DNA of 64,000 nucleotides from Clavelina lepadiformis (Eukaryota > Chordata > Ascidiacea > Aplousobranchia > Clavelinidae): the NCBI RefSeq assembly GCF_947623445.1, contig NC_135240.1, forward strand, positions 9,300,001 through 9,364,000. Direction: 5' to 3'. Made by a program: the position numbers and the translations under genes. Within the stretch, counting starts at the first letter, position 1. Each line of letters opens with the position of its first letter. The notes beneath the pieces were generated by a model. It ran no database searches, had not been told where the DNA came from, and saw only the letters and a list, made by a program, of their open reading frames with translations. Below are positions 57,582-64,000 of the stretch, piece by piece.

Positions 57582-60500
57582 CTTTGTTGATTACATGGAA
57601 CATATAAAATTTTAAACATATTGAAAAAAGGGTGAAAAAAGTGTTTTACAAAACATATTAATCTAAGAATCATACTCGTTTTCAATTAAGTTATAAATCT
57701 ACGCATAAATTTCATATAATTCATAAAGCTTGTAGTAACCTATAGCCTAATATTGCAACCGTAGGTATAAAAGAGCTATAGAAAAAAGGATATGCTATTA
57801 CGCAGGATTATTAGGCTTAAATCTGGGCTGTTATTTTACTCGTATCCTTGCAACATTTAGCTTATTAGATGCATGCAAACAAATAATTTACGTTTTTTAT
57901 TACTGAACGTATAACACCAGAATTAGAAATTTCTACATTCATCACATACATTCATTACAACAGTAAGAATTAGAATTAGAAAAGAGGTCTTTCGTCGGCT
58001 TTGGTTTTCGTATCATAACGCGATTTCTACCATAAGAATATGGGATACGTTACTATAAGGATATGACGTCGAGGTTATTCGAAAAATGACTATACGCATA
58101 AGCACAACAAAGTACTACTGTAATTAACAATAACATCTACCATGGTTGATGTTGTAACATCATCCTTGGTAGAGGTCTTAGGCAATTACAATACTGTGGA
58201 ATGATCAAGAATGCTGTTATATTATCAAGACTTAGCGATTCTTCAATTTTAAAAGAAAAACCTAAAGCACTCAAGCAAAATACTTTTTGAAGCAAATTTA
58301 TAGTTACGGTTTGAGTTTGTATTGTTTATGTTATTAACGTGATATGCGTTGGTTCCTCAGAGAGACACCAACATGTCTTTTAAAATTTAAATTGCTGAAC
58401 TGGAAGGAAGTACTTGCGGATAGACATCAAATAGGACTTGCAGTGTAAGAAGCGCTCTTGGGGTATTGTGTACTGTTTACGCAAAAACTTTTGAGTAACC
58501 TCTGGTTTCTGAACGATTGAAAATAATCCGTATATTTTTAGAGCATGATATGTAGCTTCCCGCCGAACGCTTCCGGCTTTGTTTAAAATTCCTATCGATT
58601 ATTGTATATATAGGCTAACCTTAGATTTTTTCTATTTAACTTCGCGTAGTTGATGTCCTACCACCAGCATCCTCAACTTTTTTGTGAAAATCACTTGTCA
58701 TAGCCAGTTAATTTTTGTTTGTTTACATTTGTTTTAATATGTAGCGCCATGAGTTATCTCTTTTTCTTTCCATTTATTGGCGTGTTTTATAACAAAATGA
58801 CATTTAAGACAAAGAGATAATCTATTTTTAACTGAAACTCATCAAGGTTGAAAAAATCAATGTAGTGATACAAACGATTCCACGTCGTCCTGATCTTGTC
58901 ATTCTGTTGCGCCACTCTCGCCTAAATAAGGTGGTAACATTTCGTTCTTTTGTTTACGTCACGTGACGACCATTAGTCAACCCAGGGCTTTGTAATGGTA
59001 ACATGTGAAAATTACAGACGAAGTCGCAATACAGTACCTTAGCCAAAATTTATACCGCATACCTACAAACGTATCAGTTTATGCATGGTAAACATCTTAC
59101 GAACGATTTCGAAATAGTGTATAACTTACTGGATTTAGATTTGAACGTATGTGATTTGTCGAAATCATAACATAAAGAACGTTATGAAACTTATATGGTT
59201 TATCGAACTGTTGCTATTTCAGACTGCAAGCTATGTTAAGGACCGGTATAAGATAGCTTTTCCGTTGTAAATATAAACAAAGAGCTTATTTCGATCCTTT
59301 TTTTTAACGAAGGGTTGAAATATCTTGAGTAAAATGAGATGACCAAAACAATTCGTTGGCACTGCCCCGTAACAACAGGACTCAATAGATGTTTGAAAGC
59401 ACAGAGCTGTCGCAAACGGAATAACTTTTGGGAACATGTGGAGCGGCTGTAGCAATTTTGGCATATTAAGTAGAAAGTAGGCTAGTTAAAGTATGATTGC
59501 GAAAATGTTTGCTGCCGAAGCTGTGTATATTCAACTACCTGTACTGTATATGTCTGTTTAACCTACCCAAAGTTTTGGTGCGTTTTTAGAATTTGCGAAG
59601 CATTTTTTCAAATCATCGACCATTTACTCTTTTAAAACTATAAACTCGTACGTAAAGTCGTGAGGCTTGATTAATAGGAAAAGGAAGTAACAAATTTGCC
59701 CAACATAGATCACGCTGTTGAACTATTAGAAAATAGAGAGTTATGCCGAGACTTCAAGTTCCTTTAGCGTTAAATTGGACTTAGAAATGTAGGTTTGAGT
59801 TGTATAGTATGGGATACTTAACTTTTAAAATATAACGGTTTGTGACGGGAAAAAGTTTTGCTGGCGTATTCCAATTTTTTCTTGTATACTGGTCATAAAC
59901 AACGGCTTCAGCTTACTTTAGCTATAACGTGCTTATCAACACATCACGTTGGCGGAACTAGAAGCTATAGCCTATGTAGTACTACAGTTGCTACTGCTGC
60001 TGTTTCAGTAAGTGATTTAACACAGCGTGGTAATATGCATTGACAAGCCTGCAGAAAGTTGTTTGCCGCTATAAGCTTAAGCAATCAAGACAGTACAACC
60101 AGGAAATACAAAAAGTGACGGAATGAATATGATGTTATGAAACAGTTAACTTAAAACAGAGCATGTAGAAGCAAAAATTTAGCAAGTATTTTTGTTGTTT
60201 TACGAAGACCTGCTAGGTTATAGCTGCCGCACCGCGACCTTTCCGCCCTTTAACAGAAACGAAGGATAAGGTTACACAAAAATCGCATTATTTTCTTCAA
60301 AACCAAACAAGTTTATTTGCCTTCAGATTGTTGGCCTTAAATGTGCGTCGAAAGAGGTTTCGGCAGGAACGTTGTTTGTGGTTAATATTCAACTTATGAA
60401 CATATTTTTTCTATAATCTTGCCTGGAGATGCGTTTTTATATCAAGGACGGAATGCTATCGCTACTGGAATAAGTTCAGAATGGCCTGAATAATTTCACT

Positions 60501-61613
60501 AAAGCAATAAGTTCTCTTCTCCTTTATTGCAATGTTTTTGGTTTGTTTTTGTGTTGATCTTAATTCTATGATGAAAGTAATATGGGCGGCCATTTTCATC
60601 TAAGTTGAACAAACTGTGCATTACGTCATCAGCGGGCAATGTTGGTGCAATCAAATCTACGAGAATTTAGATAAGAAAACTGCAATTAATATTTCGCCGT
60701 AAATGTAAGCTAAATATCAATAAACTCAAAAGACTCAAACAAAAACAGTTTCTGCTATTTCCAGGTGATTTGGTAACTTTGCAATTGAACTCGTTACTAT
60801 AAGAAAAATATTAGGTTTACCTACTATAAATATGATATTGTCATTTCATTTCTCTATATTTAGTAGCCTACTTTACTATTTGCGATTCCTAATAACTTAT
60901 TTTATCTATTTGCAATAGCCAATAGGTCACTACCAAGAATTGCGAAGACATTTTATTAACCTATTAGTCGAAAGCACGAAGCGTGTAATTTGTCAACACG
61001 GTCGTTGTTCTTTCAAACAAGTTCGTCAAAATGAATAATAGGTTGCTTTATTTCAATTTGTTTCTGAGTCAGTCTCTCGTGACGTAGGCAAGGTTACATG
61101 GCAGCCCTTTTCAACACGTGCTCCCCCATGTGCGTAGCCAATAGTTCCTGCCTTTTGAATGATAGTAAGGAGCCTAAAACAGTATTAAATACAAAATAAA
61201 CTAATAAAAACAAACAGCACAAAATAAAGTATTGCCGCTAAACAACAATTTGTTCCGAATTTGCAATTCTGCAAACACTCCACAATCATCTCTGGTTTAC
61301 TGATTTATAGTGTTTCTTCTTAATAAGCTCTTTCGTGGTGTATTTTCGGCGTCTTTTGAGCCAAATATAAAACCTAGACATAGAGGGAGAGGTAAGCTCG
61401 AAAGAAATCAAACAATGGTGAAGAAAACATAGCCTACTCTACTGTTGACAGCTGAAGGCGTCGTCTCGCGTGTATGAACGACAAGCGACACGCAGGAACG
61501 ACGCATGTTACTAGGCACGTGTGTGCGAGTGCAACGTGAGGCTAACGGCTGATTCTTGTCCTGAGCGCAGAACTTTATTTAACAGAACGAGGGCTGGGCT
61601 GAATATAAGAAGC
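57582..61613. other. Intergenic region, nothing recognised
   Basis: About 4 kb, AT-rich, with only short frames lacking domain character. No repeat ends, RNA genes or confident exons were found on either strand. Confidence 0.4.
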
Positions 61614-63792
61614 ATGGCGAACCGAAATTTTTATTGTAGACAGAAGCAAGTTAAACATGAAAATGAACGAAACTATTGCCGATGTATGGTGACAGTGTTT
61701 CAAGTTATTGTCTTTTATCAAAATGTTAGCTGCATCGCTGCGCAAGGTAAGCACTTAACGCTATTTAAGAAATAGATGAAGCCGGCTTGGTTTCCTTGAC
61801 CTCGTGGTCGCCGTATTCATATAACAACTCGCTCGAGGAGGTGTTGGCGCATATATTCATTTTTTCTTTACTTAAATGTATTAATGCCTTTTATAATTAT
61901 GACATCCATTCTTTTGAATTCTTAATTTTACAATTGTTTCCCTGCTGTATGTTTTCCTTCTGCAGTGTTAACCTTCAATGCTCATAACTGTTAGTTAAGC
62001 TTGTTTATGAACCATAATTCTCCGCAGCAATACCTATTTGTTTAAAACCTAACATATCTATTTCATCATTTAATTTGATGAGTAGCGATGTCGTAGTTTT
62101 CACTAAAATTGTTAATCAAAAGTTTCTTTTGCGATGGATGTTTATTAAGAAAAACCTTTAATGATAGTAAAACACACTGGATCAAGTCAATTTTGTATTT
62201 AATATATTTAAGTATAATCTTTTTCAGGATATACACAGTCGAGTATATCGGCAGATGGGATTATTCATGGCACCAACGTATTTTCCACCCACGAGGTATA
62301 CATTGTTTTTATCTCTATAGAGATAGCTTGCAGTAATGTCCACTAAGTTATGATTGGTCATCTCTTACTACATCTGATGAAGCAAGTTTATACCTGCGAA
62401 ATCTCATGCAGAAGAATTAAAAATAAAAGTTAACCCTAGAGTGCCATCTTATATTTTGTTTTCTTGTACTATAATTTACTATATACTGGGTTATACCCCA
62501 ATGTTCAATTGCTTTTTTTCAGTTAATTGTCTGTTTTATATGATCATATGCACTCTAATGTATTGAGAGCCCATAATGTATCCCAATTATCGCTTAGTTC
62601 GGTATATACTAACAAAATCCACCTGCCATGTACGTATTATATCAATGCAGCCAGCATGTAGATATTATTTAAATGCTTAAATACAGGATATATAAAAATG
62701 TGTGTGTGTCTTAGGAAAGCATATGGGATATACATCCAACGTGCATAATAATTTCTAACTTATATGTGGTAAGGTTGTTGTATAATTCTGTTGCACTATG
62801 TTATAAGTTGTAAAGTTTGCTTAGCTGCAATTTGCATATGTGTATGGATCTTCATGCAAATTGTTCTTAGTTGTACATCGTTATTCTAATAAATCTGTGT
62901 AGCGAGTCCTTGTTTTAAAGTCTATGTCATATGACCAGGAGGTCTTTTCTTTTCCCAACACCAATCAATTGTGTTAAATTGTATTGAGATAGTTTAATTT
63001 TTACTTTGAAATAAATTTTCTCTCTCTCTCCTCTTCCTCTCTACATTTGTGCAGCTAAGTTTTGTCTGGAAGGTTATGTGTGTGGTGTCTGTCCTTGTTC
63101 TTCAGTATTTCTTTGACTATTGTAACATATGACAGAGATTAGTAAATCATTTGTGCAGCATGAGTCATTTATTATTGATATTTATATTTACGTCGTTTAT
63201 AAATGCAATAGCCTACTTTGCTTTACACTGCATGATCCCTATTTTTGCCTAATCTCCAATTATGTTTTACTACCTTTCACATTGCTTGCTTATTGTAATA
63301 GTAGTGGTGTTGTCTTACTACTACTACTACTACTACGTTTAGCAGAGTCATATTGGAAATGTGTCTTGCTCATGCCTACAGGAATGTTTTAGAACAAACA
63401 GAATCTATGTTTTGTTTTGTAAACAATGTTTGTTGCTAAATTGTCTTTACAGTTATCGTGAGCTCATTATTTTCTAGCTCATGGTACCATTGCTTATTCT
63501 TTGCTCTGCAATTCTTGGATTGTATTTCAATGTTAATTATAGACTCAATGATTCTGTAAGAAAGATAGAAACCTTTTCCACTTGTATAATACTATTATAT
63601 TGCTTGCCAAATTTACTTTCATTTTGTTGGCAAACGCTTTTGGTTATTGCTAAATTGGACATCGACTTTTGTATAGTATTTTGATAACTTGTATGCATGC
63701 GTGATTAATATAATATAAGAATTTGTAATTGCATTTTGTGTGTTATAGGGGAACGTGGAGCCGAATACTGGCACAGCATATTTGGATCCCAA
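61614..63792 (+). CDS. Candidate secreted or membrane protein, three exons, runs on
   Basis: Not recognised. Three exon-like segments join in phase with good splice sites: 61614-61746 (ends GCGCAAG|GTAAGC), 62228-62295 (TTTTTCAG|GA ... CACGAG|GTATAC) and 63749-63792 (GTTATAG|GGG ... CCCAA|GTAAGT). The first exon begins MANRNFYCRQKQ and has a hydrophobic segment at the internal Met, MVTVFQVIVFYQNVSCIAAQ, resembling a signal peptide with a small-residue cleavage site. The following sequence, GYTQSSISADGIIHGTNVFS then EGNVEPNTGTAYLDP, is polar and looks extracellular. Further exons would lie beyond the right end. Exon identity rests only on splice signals and phase. Confidence 0.35.
63019..63042 (+). 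repeat. (CT)n microsatellite
   Basis: A CT-rich run with a few interruptions, within the putative second intron of the right-end gene. Confidence 0.7.
63315..63336 (+). repeat. (TAC)n microsatellite
   Basis: About seven TAC/ACT units in a row, with no sign of a coding role. Confidence 0.75.
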
Positions 63793-64000
63793 GTAAGTGT
63801 TGTATATAACGTATGACTACTAGATTAGCAGTTTATTATTTACAATATCATGTATAATGTTAGCATTTCAGGTTGTTGTATGAGATTAATGTTTAAAAAA
63901 GTTATAAAATGTGTTCTGTATGTAAATAATTTTACCCTTGTTATAAATATAGGTGGTTAGGGTAGGCATTGCAAGTTTTAAATACTACCTTGTTCATCAG

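Noticed and set aside
57582-61500. Short frames of 60-77 codons in the 4-kb region
   Set aside because: There is no splice-phase partner, no composition typical of coding sequence and no recognisable motif.

Overview
Organism: this is nuclear DNA from an animal. Genes are interrupted by many short GT-AG introns, the sequence is AT-rich, and about ten DNA transposons or MITEs sit in introns and intergenic DNA. The encoded proteins are animal orthologues, moderately diverged from vertebrate ones. An invertebrate deuterostome such as an ascidian fits, but that placement is an inference and not proven. No bacterial, viral or organellar segment was seen. Layout, left to right: an Ig-like exon on the minus strand and some unassigned exon-like sequence (1-1300); a complete PRPP synthetase gene (PRPS, minus, 1311-9624) whose 5.5-kb first intron is filled by nested transposons; deoxyribose-phosphate aldolase (DERA, plus, 11820-12915); GSTCD (plus, 13327-15664) tail-to-tail with AIMP1 (minus, 15936-17718); an intergenic stretch with a 70-bp tandem repeat; a soluble guanylate cyclase alpha subunit (minus, 20324-29664) with an unusually long insertion; about 4 kb without a recognised gene; a SEPTIN6/8/11-type septin (minus, 33921-38036); 5 kb with two MITEs; ALG5 (minus, 43176-45895); a KIAA2013 orthologue (minus, 47300-52066); a transposon-rich stretch with a hAT MITE and a hAT nested in another hAT (53675-57573); about 4 kb with nothing recognised; and a possible gene for a secreted or membrane protein running off the right end (61614-63792). 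I rebuilt seven coding sequences exon by exon with phase-consistent GT-AG junctions. Their lengths are PRPS 318 aa, DERA 319, GSTCD 619, AIMP1 293, guanylate cyclase alpha 1239, septin 435 and KIAA2013 625. All but the cyclase are close to the known family length. ALG5 (294 aa) is complete except that its N-terminal membrane anchor exon is uncertain. How the genes relate: most are ordinary housekeeping genes. PRPS and DERA are divergently arranged neighbours that both act on (deoxy)ribose-5-phosphate. GSTCD and AIMP1 are also near neighbours on human 4q24, so their adjacency may be ancient. ALG5 belongs to N-glycan precursor synthesis in the ER. The most informative non-gene structure is the transposon stratigraphy: a pogo-like MITE lies inside one terminal repeat of a larger element whose other terminal repeat preserves the exact empty site, and a deleted hAT lies inside the end of another hAT.
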